From Eucommia ulmoides (taxonomy: Eukaryota > Streptophyta > Magnoliopsida > Garryales > Eucommiaceae): DNA of 64,000 nt. Shown piece by piece: positions 11,830 to 23,111 of the stretch. Below the pieces are notes generated by a model that was given only the letters and a program-made list of their open reading frames with translations, was not told the DNA's origin and ran no database searches. The position numbers and the translations under genes are program-made. Every line of letters begins with the position of its first letter. Position 1 is the first letter of the stretch. Location of the stretch: positions 3,497,311 through 3,561,310 of the forward strand of contig CM028328.1 in NCBI GenBank assembly GCA_016647705.1. Direction: 5' to 3'.

Positions 11830-14800
11830 CTCCATTTTGTTTTGGAATTGTAGAGGTGGGAACCCTAGTACCCTTGCTAGATTAAAATGAGTTGTGAAGT
11901 CTTCGAAAGTTTCCTTTGCTGACATTATTGATCCATGGATTGATAATTCTAACATGGAGAGAGTTAACAAGGCCATCAAGTTTCATAATGTAGCCTCTAA
12001 TCAAGGTGAGTCAGGCAAAGTTTGGGTTTTGTGAAAAATAATCTAAAAGTTCAAATTGTTCGTATGCATCGCCAATTTATTGCTTGTAAAGTAGTTTGGT
12101 TAAATGTGGAGTTTTTGGTGGTGGTTGTATATGCTAGTTGCTCTCAGATCGAACGTCGAACTCTTTGGGATGATCTTATTATTACGACTACCAAGGTTTA
12201 TATTCCAATAATTTGGGGGGTGATTTTAATGTTGTTCGTAGTATTTCTGAGAAGTTAGGTTGTTTAACCCCTTCTTGGAGTGTCATGTAAGAGTTTAATA
12301 CTTGTATTAACCTCGTCGGGTTGGTGGACCCCCATTCACGGGGTCAAAATTCACTTTTTGTAACAATCGTTAAGGGTTGTCTCGACAATATTCTCGGTTG
12401 GATAGAATCTTGGTTTTGTCTACAATTTGTAATTCATTTGATGGCCGGGTTGAACACTTAGAACATATTAATTCGGACCACTGTCCGTTGATTCTCCACT
12501 CCTCCTCTTTCTCTTATAATGGTCCGAAGCTTTTTCGGTTTCAACGGATGTGGACGTTGCATAAGGGATTTCTTGATGTTGTTAAATCTGCATGGAAGGC
12601 CTCTCATCAAAACCCTTTGGTTCGTTTAAGTCTTAACATCAAATAGACGAGGGCGGCTCTCAAAGTTTGGAATGCTCAAACTTTTGAGAATGTCTTTGTT
12701 GAGTTAAACTCTTGGAATGACAAGGTGAAAACTTATGATTCTATGCTTCAAACCAACTGGTCTCAAGGGGTATCGAACTTATTTGATCAAGCAACTACGG
12801 AATATAATAATCTTCTTAAAAAGGATGAGGTTTATTGGAAACAAAAGTCTCGAGAGCATTGACTAGCAGAGGGAGATAACAATTCCAAATTAATCTTCCA
12901 TGCATTCGTTAAAATGTGTAACTCTCCTCAATGTTTGTCTGATATTCTCCATGAAGATGGAAGTAGCTTGGCAGATCCCCATATGTTTTATGAAGCGGCT
13001 ATTGAGTTTTTTAAAGATTTATACTCATCTGCCCAGGTTTCTTACTTCGACACTGTCTTTGATTCCATCCCGCACGTTGTTATGGATATGGATAATGCTA
13101 TATTATTAGCTTATTTCTTGGTGGAGAAAATCAAAGATGTCATTTGGTCCATTCCCATTGACGGTGCTCCAGGTATGGATTATCTGTCTTCAATTTTTTT
13201 TCAATCTTCTTGGGATATAGTGGGTACAGATGTTTGGGAAGCCACTAATTATTTTCTTTAAGGAAATCCCCTTCTTATTGCTTTCTCAAGCACTTTGCTG
13301 GTCCTTATACTGAAGAAGTCTCAACCTTCGTCTCTTAAAGATTTTCACCTGATGAGCTTATGTAATATTTATTATAAAATCTTTTCTAAGGTGTTATCTA
13401 CCAGACTGGTATCTCTTTTGCCCAAGTTAATTTCTAGTCAACAACACGGTTTTGTAAAATGTAGGTCCATCACCGAGGCTATTGGACTAGCCCAAGAACT
13501 TGGTCAAAAATTTGGACAAGGATATTCGTGGCCGTAATGTTATGATCAAACTCGATATGGTTAAGGCATTTGATCAACTAGAGTGGAAATTTTTAATTGA
13601 AGTACTTAAACGATATGGTTTCAACTCGGGATTTATTGTTGTCGTCTCTAGTTGTTTTGACTCGATTTCTTTTTCCGTGGTGTTTCAAGGGGTTTATAAG
13701 GGCTGGTTTCCTACTTCTAAAGGATTGCGTCAACGCGACCCTATTTCGCCCTTACTGTTTATTTTGGTTCAAGAGGTGCTTAGTAGGAATATCTATTAGT
13801 CCATGATAGATGGTCGGGTTTAACATTTTGTTACTAAAAGACATTGTCCTCTGGTTTCTCATTTGATGTTCGCAGATGGTACCCTCATTTTTTGCAACGG
13901 GAGTTCTCATAGTATTAGAAACTTAATGAATGTGCTTAAAGAGTATCAATTAGCTTCTGGCCAACTTGTAAGTGCCCCGAAAAGTAATTTCTATTTACAT
14001 CAGAATTGTCCCAATGCGCATCGCCTAGCAATCGGTCTTTCAACTGGTTTTAGCTAAGATTGTTTTCCCTGTACTTACCTTGGAGTACCTCTTACCTACG
14101 GTCATCTTAAAGCGAGTCATTTCGCCGGTCTTATCGAGAAAGCGTCTCAAAAAGTCGAGGGGTGAAAAGCTAATCTTTTATCTAGTGGAGGTAAACTTGT
14201 TCTTCTGAAGCATGTTTTATCCTCTTTCTCTGTTCATCTTTTGGAATCTACCTATGTTTACAATAGCATTCTGGAAGATATGGAATCCATGTTTACGAAT
14301 TTCTTTTGGGGCCACTCGGATTCAAGAAAGAAAATGCATTGGATGGCTTGACATAAAATCTGTCAAGATACCTCTACCGGCGCGGCCTTAGTCTTCGAAA
14401 TCTAAAGGATATGAAGATGGACTTTTCTCTCAAAAGGATTTGGTCTCTGCTAAAAGAAAAATCTCTCTGGTGTGATTTTATGCAATCCAAATTAACTAAT
14501 AATCTCACGTTATCGTTGTGGACAGATCATATTGGAAGTTCTAAAATTTGGAAAGATATTTTGTCGGCTAGAAATAGTTTTTTGCAGTTATCGAGATGAA
14601 AAGTTGACAATGACGAGCTCACTAGTTTTTGGCATGATGATTGGGGTCTTGGTATCTTTGCTAATGATCTTCATTTTACCAACTTTTTTGTCTTCTGTCA
14701 AAACTTGTCTACAAGACATGGAATGGTTATCTCCAAATTTAGAGGATGATACTCAGGATTTCTTGGAGGGATCCCTCCCTTTATTGTCGTCGGACTTTGA

Positions 14801-15932
14801 CTCTCTCATTTGGCTTCCTAGTGTTAATTGCGTCTTTTCCATCAAATCGGCTTGGAGGGCAATTAGCGGAGAAGTGACCCCGGTTGATCATTTTTCTATT
14901 CTTTGGAGTCTGCGATTTCCTTTTAAGATTAAAATTTTCATGTGACGGCTTTGGAAGAACAAAATTGCAGTTGATGATATCATTCAGAAAATGGGAGTGC
15001 TTTTGGTGTCGGGTTGTCGTTGCTGCTTCGTTTGATCCACTGAAAATCTCCAACATCTTTTTCTGGACAGTGAGGTTGCTTCTAAGGTTTGGCGTCATTT
15101 TAAATAATTTTTTAATGTTCCTTTTATTCCTCAACTTTTAATACACTGTATTAAGTTGTGGTGGAGTAAATTGAAAGGGAGTTCTCAGTTCCAAAAATTA
15201 GTTGTTTTGATTCTGTCACTAATTTGTTGGGAGATTTGGTTAAACCGGAATCGTGCAACTCATGATAATATTCTCATGTTTGATAAATGGATTATTTCCA
15301 AAGTCAGGAACTAGGTCCAGGAGCTGAGTCATTTGACTAACTCAAAGTCGGTCTCGTCCTTTTTTGGGAAGCATTCTCTGGTTCTTTTGGGTTGTTTGAT
15401 TAAGCAGGTTCTTCGTCGTCATTCGCTGATGTGCTGTTGGTCCCGTCCGCTTAAGGAGAGTTTTAAACTTAATGTGGACGGTGCTTTGAAAATGAAGACC
15501 ATGATGTCTTCTTGTGATGATATTGTTTGGAACAGTAATGGGGCTGTTAGTTGGGTTTTTTCCTTTCCCATTACTGTTAATTCTAGTTTCCTAGTTGTGT
15601 TCCATGGGCTATTCTTGGGAATTTAGGAACCTTTGCGTTTGGGTCAACTTCGTCTCCTGGTGGAAAGTGATTCGCTAGCTTTGGTTCATTCAATCAAGAC
15701 GGACAGTTCAGTCTAGTCGATTGCTTATCTTTGGAACACCGTTCGATTTTGACTTCTTTGCTTTGACTTTTAAATTTCTCATGTTCATCGATAATGTAAA
15801 TTTATTGCTAATAGTCTTGCAAATATTGATTCGAATAGCCCTATGTTGTTTCCTATAGGTACTTCCTTACCTCACAATGTAAATTCCTATATTCGTGAGA
15901 ATAAAAAGGATCTTTCCCGTCTGAAGTTGTAA
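11822..15932 (+). pseudogene. LINE ORF2 (endonuclease / reverse transcriptase / RNase H-like), broken
   Basis: The start at 11822 opens with MSDSILFWNCRGG, the usual beginning of the APE-type endonuclease of plant L1 ORF2. A stop follows after 21 codons, and many more stops and shifts come later. Endonuclease remnants reach about 12640 (including NSDHCPLIL near 12470). Reverse transcriptase blocks are at about 13290-14060: KLDMVKAFDQLEWKFL keeps the first catalytic aspartate, and GLRQRDPISPLLFIL is conserved. The central box reads MFADGTLIF, so the second catalytic aspartate of FADD is lost. An RNase H-like piece (FKLNVDGALK) begins near 15460. The final residues end at the TAA at 15930-15932. 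Confidence 0.9.
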
Positions 15933-16049
15933 TTTTTCTTCTTATTTATATAGTGATTATGTTTTTTCAAAAAATAAAAATAAATAAATAAATCGAAGTA
16001 TAACTCTAAATATCTATTCGTCAAAGAGCTAAAATAGTATTTTGGTCTC

Positions 16050-16260
16050 TCACCTCATTTTGTCAGCCAATTCTCTCTCTTCCCTCTCTCTTCTCTCTAA
16101 AACGTGGAGAGAGAGAGAGGGGGGCCTTGAGGGTCATCACTTGATGTTGAAAATATCTCACTTCCCTCTCTCTCCTCTCTCTTCTCTCTCTCTCTCAAAA
16201 AGATGGAGAGGTATTGAGAGTCATCACTTGATGTTGAAAATCTCAGTTGCCTTGTCTGGT
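16050..16260. repeat. CT-rich degenerate tandem repeat (2 copies)
   Basis: Two copies of a unit of about 86 bp, each a CT-rich block followed by 'gtcatcacttgatgttgaaa', lie one after the other (that phrase is at about 16133 and 16219). The 89-codon open frame here is a product of the simple sequence. Confidence 0.75.
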
Positions 16261-16411
16261 TTTGTCATCTTATATACACGGCGAGCTTACGTCATCCTAG
16301 CATCATTTTGATGACCAATATGGTATTCTGATTTTTCATTTTTGGTCAAACGTCCACAAAATTTTTAGCCTATTCTCTATAAGTATTATTAATAACACAT
16401 AAAAATAACTG

Positions 16412-16945
16412 TAATTTTTATCGTGTGCAACGACTTTTAGATTTTAACAGTAATTTTAGATTTTTGAAAAAATTATCGTAGTGTTTGACTGTATAGACTA
16501 AATTTTAATTTGGTGAACTATTAATCAATTCTTTTTTTTTTTTTCTCAAAAATAGTTTTGAATGGAAAAATAAAAATTGCGTTTGTTCAGTGTTTTGGTT
16601 TACAGTGACTTTTAGATTTTGACAATAATTTTGAATTTGTGAAAAAATTATTGTAAAATATGTATTACATGTGCTAAAATTTTAATTTCGTGACCAAAAA
16701 TTCATTTTCTAAAATAGTTCTGAATGGAATAATCAAAATTGTGGCTTGTTCAGTTTTTTTATAGTGGTTTTTAGATTGTGACAGTAATTTTGGATTTATG
16801 AAAAAATTATTGTAATGTGTGGATTGTATGAATTAAAATTTTAATTTAATGAACTATCGATTGAAAAACCCTTTTTCTAAAATATTTCTATATGGAAGAA
16901 TAAAATTTGCGGTCTGTTTAATGTTTTTTTGTTTCTAAATTATTA
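16412..16945. repeat. Three-copy tandem repeat, unit ~160-175 bp
   Basis: The phrase 'ttttagatt.tgacagtaatttt' and the following 'gaaaaaattattgta', 'aattttaattt.gtgaac' and 'gaatggaa.aataaaa' recur in the same order starting at about 16432, 16607 and 16766. Copies are diverged by small indels, mostly in poly-T. There is no coding content. The unit length is in the range of satellite monomers, but only three copies are present. Confidence 0.8.
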
Positions 16946-17020
16946 ATTTTGTTTAGAAAAATTTAAAAAATAAATAAATAAAAAAATAAAATCACTAAAC
17001 TAACAAACGCTAAACTCTAA

Positions 17021-17652
17021 CGGCTCGTTTGGTTAGACCGAAGGAAATGAGGGTGAAATGAAATGGAAGAAGTAATGGAATCGTTTGGTTAGACGGAATA
17101 GAATGAGTGTGAAATGAAATGAAAGAGGTAATGGAATGAGAAAATAAATGAAATTGAATTATCAATGGAATCACTATTTCATTCACTTGTTTGGTTGGTA
17201 TGAAATGAGAGAAAGAATTAAATAGTGAAGTATAATAAAATTTCCATTATAATATTTTTTTTTTATATTTTACTATTCCATTCCTTTCCCCATTTTATTA
17301 TATTTCACTATTCCATTCAATTTTTAGTTTTTGTTCTCTAATTTTTGTTTCTGGTTTCAATTTTATGCTCTCTAATTTTCTAATTTTTGTTTTTTGTTTC
17401 TGTTCTCTAATTTTGTTTCAGTTCTCAATTTTCTGTTTTTGTTATCTAATTTTTGGATTGGGCTGGATCAACGATGAAATTTTTTATAATTTTAATTTTG
17501 ATTTTATTAGGTTGGACTTGATTCTAACCCATTTCAAATTAAATCCAAGATTCTCTTGGTTTTCATTTCAAGTGATTCCATTGGAGAACCAAATAACGGA
17601 ATAGAAATCGAGGGCGAAATGACGATTCCATTCCGTTCAACCAATCATGCCG
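17021..17652. mobile_element. PIF/Harbinger-like MITE (family A)
   Basis: Terminal inverted repeats are CGGCTCGTTTGGTTAGACCG on the left and, complemented, CGGCATGATTGGTTGAACGG on the right. Both sides are flanked by TAA (17018-17020 and 17653-17655), the 3-bp duplication expected for PIF/Harbinger. The interior has many 'tctaatttttgttt' phrases. A second copy of the same family is at 37010-37606 in the opposite orientation. Confidence 0.85.
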
Positions 17653-18595
17653 TAAATATTTGATCTTCTGAACTGATTTTTGCATAATGAGCATTTCCAT
17701 TCCGTGAGAGAACTGCCAATATGAGAGTGTCACTCTTATGGGCTTCCTCTAAAATTCTCTCTCTTTATCCTTGTAAATTAATTTTTACAGTTTTTATTTT
17801 TTATATATTATTTTTACTTATATTTTTCTAATTTATATCTTATTTCTATAAAAAAGATATTTTAAAATTCTTATAAATTTATTTTTCAGCCTTTACTACT
17901 ATTTTGGTTAACTTAATTATAATATCATATCCATATCTCACATCTAACTAATATTAGTTCTATAGATCTAATTTAGTTAATGGTAATAAAGGAACTCAAA
18001 TTATATTTTCAAATAATTATAAGGGCTAATAGAAATATATAAAGATAAAACATATATAATCCACACGAAAAGCGGAATGATCTGGGTAGGAGATTCTAAA
18101 TTAAAACCATATGATACTGAGTGGAGGAAAACTCTCAAATAATTGATGTGAGACAGAAATCTAACACTCACCCTTAAGTGCAGTTCCCTACGAGAGAATG
18201 ATGAAAAATTTGTAACTCTCGCTTTCCACGAATAATTTGACTACAAGAAAATGGTGAGAAATATGCATGGATGATTTGTGTTTAATAAAAATTTCTCCCA
18301 TTATGCCATAAATTGAGAACTGTTTTAATAAAAGCAACTGTGATTGTGCCTTTGCTTTTAGGCACATATGCATGTTAATTCATGTTATGTTCTTTATGAA
18401 CATATTAACACATAAGGACAAGAAAATAAATTTAATGATCTTAAAATGGTAATAATAATGGGGGGTGATTTCATTTGAGTAAAACCCATGATCGTAGTGG
18501 ACAATGGTGATTCTTTAAGGTTTCATCGAAATCATTGTCAGAGTATAATTAGCATAGACGGAGACAGTAATTAGCATCTTTTCAAGGTTTAACCA
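17653..18595. other. Intergenic, no supported gene
   Basis: AT-rich sequence. A stretch at about 18060-18200 containing 'gatgtgagacagaaatctaacactca' in part resembles sequence inside intron 2 of the bHLH gene (near 24680), so it is probably a dispersed repeat. The short minus-strand open frame at 18188-18373 shows no domain. Confidence 0.35.
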
Positions 18596-18599
18596 CCGT

Positions 18600-19372
18600 T
18601 ATCCTCTCTCTCTCTCTCTCTGACGATGGTAGTAGCTGGTCGGTTAGCGACTATTCTCTCTCTCTAGCTAGCTTTCTCCCTCACTAGCTACTCTCTCTCC
18701 CTCTAGCTTGTACATGGTTACTCTCTCTCTCTCTAGTTAGCGGTTTCTTTCTTTCTAGGTATCGGTTGCTCTCTCTCTCTCTCCACCTTTCTCTCTCTAG
18801 ATCTAGCCCTCTCTCCATCTAGCTAGTGGTTAATTTTTTTTTATTTTTTTTTTCGGGTAAGGTGTTGTTCGGGTTAGTTTATGCGCACTTCGATTAATCA
18901 TTTTCTTCACGGCGCACTCCCCAACATTGGTCTGGTACATTCAGAATTAAATTCAAGATTTAATACTTAGAGTCTTCCCCAAAAAATTTAAATCATCCTA
19001 GCTGAAAAAAAAAAAGTATCTTCTTTTGTCAACCGGCTAAACATGTTTTTCTCTCTCTCTCCCTACTCTCTCTATAGTTAGCGATTTCTCTCTCTCTCTC
19101 TAGTTAGCGGTTTCACACTCTCAAGCTAGCGGTCTCTCTTTCTCTATCTCTATACCTATATCTCCGTGGCTACCAGTTTCTCTCTCTCTCTACCTATCTC
19201 TTTCTCTCTGTCTGTACCTATATCTCTCAGGCCGGTGGTTACTCTCTCTCTAGCTACTCTCCACTCTCTCTCTCTCTCTATCTATACTTATATCTCTCTG
19301 GCTGGTGGTTTGTCTCTATATATCTATACCTAGTGGTTACTCTCTCTCTCTAGCTTCTCTCCCTGTCTAGTT
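18600..19372. repeat. Long CT-rich minisatellite-like array
   Basis: About 770 bp in which (CT)n blocks alternate with short spacers such as 'agttagcggttt', 'agctagtggtta' and 'tctataccta'. The spacers recur every 30 to 60 bp (for example near 18730, 19078, 19105 and 19125), so the array expanded by repeating CT-plus-spacer units. It is strand-asymmetric, almost all pyrimidine on the plus strand. A non-repetitive insert, including a poly-T, sits at about 18833-19040. Confidence 0.8.
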
Positions 19373-21399
19373 TAACTAGGTTAAAAGGAGAGAGAGAGAG
19401 AGTGTGTTTGGTACGCCAAATGGAAATGGAAATGATGAGATGATTAGGAAAGGAATGAATGTAAGAAAACCATCGCTTTCGGGCTCTGACTCATAGGGAA
19501 TATTGGGACCCACCTGTACCCGCACGCGCGCATGCCGTGTGGACCCCTCTCCGTTGACTTCCTCCTCCCCTAATTTTTTTTTAAATAAGAAAAAAACAAG
19601 AGTCAAAATAAGCATGACGGCACTGACAAGAGTCTCCGCCACCCCCCACCACGGACAACGAGTCCACCTCACTCACCACCACCTGCCGCCCTTTCTCCCA
19701 CTTAAATTCTCTTTTTACAATTTTTATTTTATTTATTATTTGTTGGTGGACTCAAAATTGACAAAATAAAAAAAGAAAAAAAGAAAAATGATATTGGTAC
19801 TCCCAAAATCTTATACATATCCACCACAGTCGGAATATTAAAAAACAAATGAGACAGTTATATTAATGTATGTGAAACATACAATTTACATAGATATACA
19901 AATAATTTATATAGAGAAATATACAAAGAATCTATATATACAAAAGTGACTAAGATTTTCCTTACAAGATTAGGGTTTAACTTAATAGACAAGACTTAAT
20001 ATATGTGTATATATTAATATTGGATATAAAAAAAAAAATTCAAAAAACAAAACTATTTTTTTTTTTTTTTTTTTAACGAAAAATATGCTTACATGTGAAA
20101 AAAAAAAAATCTACACAATTAACAATGTATTACGTTTGTTATTAATATCAGATCTTACATGTATTTTGTATTATTTCTGTTATTTTAGTGTGGGCAATAT
20201 GTGGGTTATATATATAGTATGAATAATATGTGAGTGTTATATTACCTACATGAGATATAACCAATTTTAAGATTTGTCTAGTTTACTCTAACACGTCTCT
20301 TTTTTAAAATATTTTGAAATATATATAGCTCAAAGCTCATGATATCTTAGTACAATGTTGATTAATCAAATTATATAATTATTTGACAATCATCTATTTT
20401 TGGCAATTTTGGGAGATAATTTTATTTTTTTTAAAAATGTTAATAATAATAAGACCAATAAGAAGTTGGTGAGATTGACCTTTGTATCATGTAAATAATA
20501 AGCACACAAACTATGTCTATGTTCATATGTATGTAGTGGAGCTGTGGTCCATTTCGAATGGGGAGGGGTTTCCATGACAGCCTATGCAAGTTGCTTCATT
20601 TTTTATAATCTTTAAAAATAAAAATAAAATCTAGGTCAATTTGTTTAAAAACACATGTTTAACATATAAAAATAAGAAAATATACAAAAATAAACGCCCA
20701 CTCACAAATAATATATATATATATATTAGGATTTGACCTATGTAAATGGGCGCCCAAAACAAAATAATAAATTGGCTCTTGTCAGATTATAGATAAATTT
20801 AATGAGTGATATATATAAATTTTTAGAACAAAAACGATGTATATTTTTATGTTAGAGTTTTTGTTTGTTTTGTTTTTTAAATAGAAATTTCGGAGTAAAT
20901 CCATGCACTTATTAGATTAGTAATTATTTTTTATTTCATAAAAAAATCAAGTACATACATAACCTAAAAAATTATTGGCCATATTAAATTACAGCCCAAA
21001 TGAAGAGAAGGCCTCCCATGACTCTTACCTTCTGTTTCTAATATACATTTTGTAATTTCGTAATTTCTAATTTTAATTATAAATTAGTTTTAGACTTGCG
21101 GATCGCGCAGGTTTAGAAAAAATAATAGACATTTAGCATTTGACCATTACACTGAAAATCTGGCAACAATAGGGGGTTTGCATTGGGATTTTACAACTGA
21201 ATCACCAGTCCGTATGATAGTTGGTTTCTTAATTTTGTTTGGTGTTCTGTAAATGATAGATTTGATGTTTAGTATATTGGGTGTGTATGTTTCTTCGAGT
21301 GTTCGGCCCAAATAATCCACTTTAAAAACAATTTATTAATTTAAAAAATATTTTTAATAACAAATAAACTACTCATAGGACTGTGTAGTTAGCAATCTA
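19373..21399. other. Intergenic, no supported gene
   Basis: Two overlapping open frames on opposite strands near 19376-19769 lie in a short GC-richer patch and have no recognisable domain. The rest is AT-rich with homopolymers (poly-T near 20056-20074) and (TA)n (20712-20726). Confidence 0.35.
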
Positions 21400-21811
21400 G
21401 GCCTCGTTTGGTTACTATTTCTGTTCCTTCTTGTTCCCGCTCCTAAAATTTTGTAATTAACGTACATAAACTTGTCTTGTTCCCAAAATTTTGATAGTAA
21501 TTTGAGACTATTTCATGAATTTCTTAAAAATATTACAAATAAAAAAAAATTGTTTCCTATTCACTCCCACAAAACTATTCCCACTATCATCCCGCAGGCC
21601 ACCATATATTTAAAGAAAAAAAATAAAAAAAAATATTTCAATCAAACCTGTTTCTTGGTTTTGTTCTCATAAATTAAAAGACACAATTTCAAGACAATGA
21701 TCGTTACCAAACATGTTTCTATTTTCGGAATACTCCAAAAAGGAAACATAATTTTCATTCCATGGCATCCCAGTAGAAACAAAAAAATAGAAACACCAAC
21801 CAAATGCCACC
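21400..21811. mobile_element. PIF/Harbinger-like MITE (family B)
   Basis: The left end is GGCCTCGTTTGGTTACTATT and the complemented right end GGTGGCATTTGGTTGGTGTT. The flanks are CTA on both sides (21397-21399 and 21812-21814). The interior has 'ttctgttcc' and 'cccaaaattttg' phrases seen also in the MITE in bHLH intron 4 and in kinase introns. Confidence 0.75.
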
Positions 21812-21901
21812 CTAATTTTTTGATATAGTTTTTTTATGAAAATAAATAAATAAATTTGTCTATGCATATCTTGAAAAATAATTTTAAAATCGGTGAAAAT
21901 A

Positions 21902-21998
<97 letters not shown>
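21902..21998. repeat. Compound microsatellite (AC)n(AT)n
   Basis: About 20 AC repeats pass directly into about 27 AT repeats, uninterrupted. Both predicted reading frames across it (poly-VC and poly-YI peptides) are artefacts. Confidence 0.98.
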
Positions 21999-22000
<2 letters not shown>

Positions 22001-22984
22001 TATTTTTATTTTTCTTAAAAGGCAAATGAAGCAGCATAAACCAGCAAGTTGATCAGCTTTTGACATAATGCTGAAGTTGTAATTAAAAAGTTATTGATAA
22101 TTATCCCAATGTTGGAATGAGGTGTAATCTTTTGTCTCATTCTTACACAAACCTTGTTTGGCAATACCACCTAATTCCTAAACACATATTTAATTACAAA
22201 TAATTATAAACATAAACACAACCAACCTGAAAAAAAGATTATACAATTAAAAAACATAATTTACACATGTAACCCCTAATGTTTGCGGTACTCGTAAATA
22301 TATGTCTTTTGTAATTTAATTTGTGTGGATTGAATAATTTTTAGTAATTGTTTTTGCTTTCCTTTTTCGATACTATTTTTAAGAATAATTATTAAATTGT
22401 TTTTGAATTAAGTTATTTATATTTTTGCCTCATTTTTATTTTATATAAAATAATTTATTTTTAATCATTTTCAACTAGTCATAATTGATATTGATATCGA
22501 GTATATAAAATAATAAATTAAATTCAAAAATTAAATAATTATTTAATATTAACTAAAAAATTGTTTTTGAAATAATTATTTATCATTTTTTTTCTCATTT
22601 TTATTTTTTAAATTTATTACATAACATTAAATAATTATTTAATTTTTCAATGAATATTAACTAATTGTTAAATTTCTTTATTTACTATTAACATTAATTA
22701 AGATTAGAAATTGTGTTTGAAAATGATTGAAAAATGAATTATCTTAGAATAAAAAATAATATTGGATAGAAACCCTAGTATATATAATAAGAATCTAAGG
22801 AAAAAAAATATTACTTTTTTTTTTTAATTATTATTATTTATTATTTCAAACTGTTTAAGAACAAATGAAGGACTTTATTTGTTTAACCAATTGAATTTTA
22901 ATCTGACAAAAGATATTTCCCTAAGTCCAATCACCCCCTGAATAAAGTCAACCAAATTCGGGTTATGATTTTCTTCCGGCTCAA
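21999..22984. other. Intergenic and upstream region of the bHLH gene
   Basis: AT-rich with no gene. The last 100-150 bp before the TATA box would be the proximal promoter of the bHLH gene. I see no further site I can name with confidence. Confidence 0.4.
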
Positions 22985-22992
22985 TATAAATA
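22985..22992 (+). promoter_or_regulatory. Probable TATA box of the bHLH gene
   Basis: TATAAATA lies 120 bp before the start codon at 23112, which puts transcription start near 23015-23025 and gives a leader of about 90 nt. Sequence between TATA and ATG has no other in-frame start. Confidence 0.65.
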
Positions 22993-23111
22993 CCCAGATG
23001 CAGCGATTCGATTTCATTTCATTTCGTTAGAATCTGATAACCCAAAAAAAAACTGCCGGAGGAACAGTAGAAGAATTCGGAGATAAGAAAATCGAGCTCA
23101 ATTTTCCGGCT

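Larger units (their letters stand above)
10255..15995 (+). mobile_element. L1-type LINE, nearly full length, inactive
   Basis: The element has the full plant L1 order. A short GC-rich leader (about 10255-10440) is followed by ORF1 with a DUF4283-like region and a CCHC knuckle, then ORF2 with an endonuclease, a reverse transcriptase and a C-terminal RNase H-like region. The 3' end is A-rich (15968-15994, aaaaaataaaaataaataaa). At about 5.7 kb it has the expected length. Many stop codons and frame changes, plus changed key residues (see the ORF entries), show it cannot move by itself. I could not identify a convincing target-site duplication. Confidence 0.9.

Noticed and set aside
10255-15995. 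Target-site duplication of the L1-type LINE
   Set aside because: I compared sequence before 10255 and after 15995 and found no convincing match, so none is reported.
19376-19769. Open frames on both strands in a GC-richer patch
   Set aside because: They overlap each other on opposite strands and neither shows a recognisable motif.
21667-22037. Poly-VC and poly-YI peptides
   Set aside because: They are translations of the (AC)n(AT)n microsatellite.
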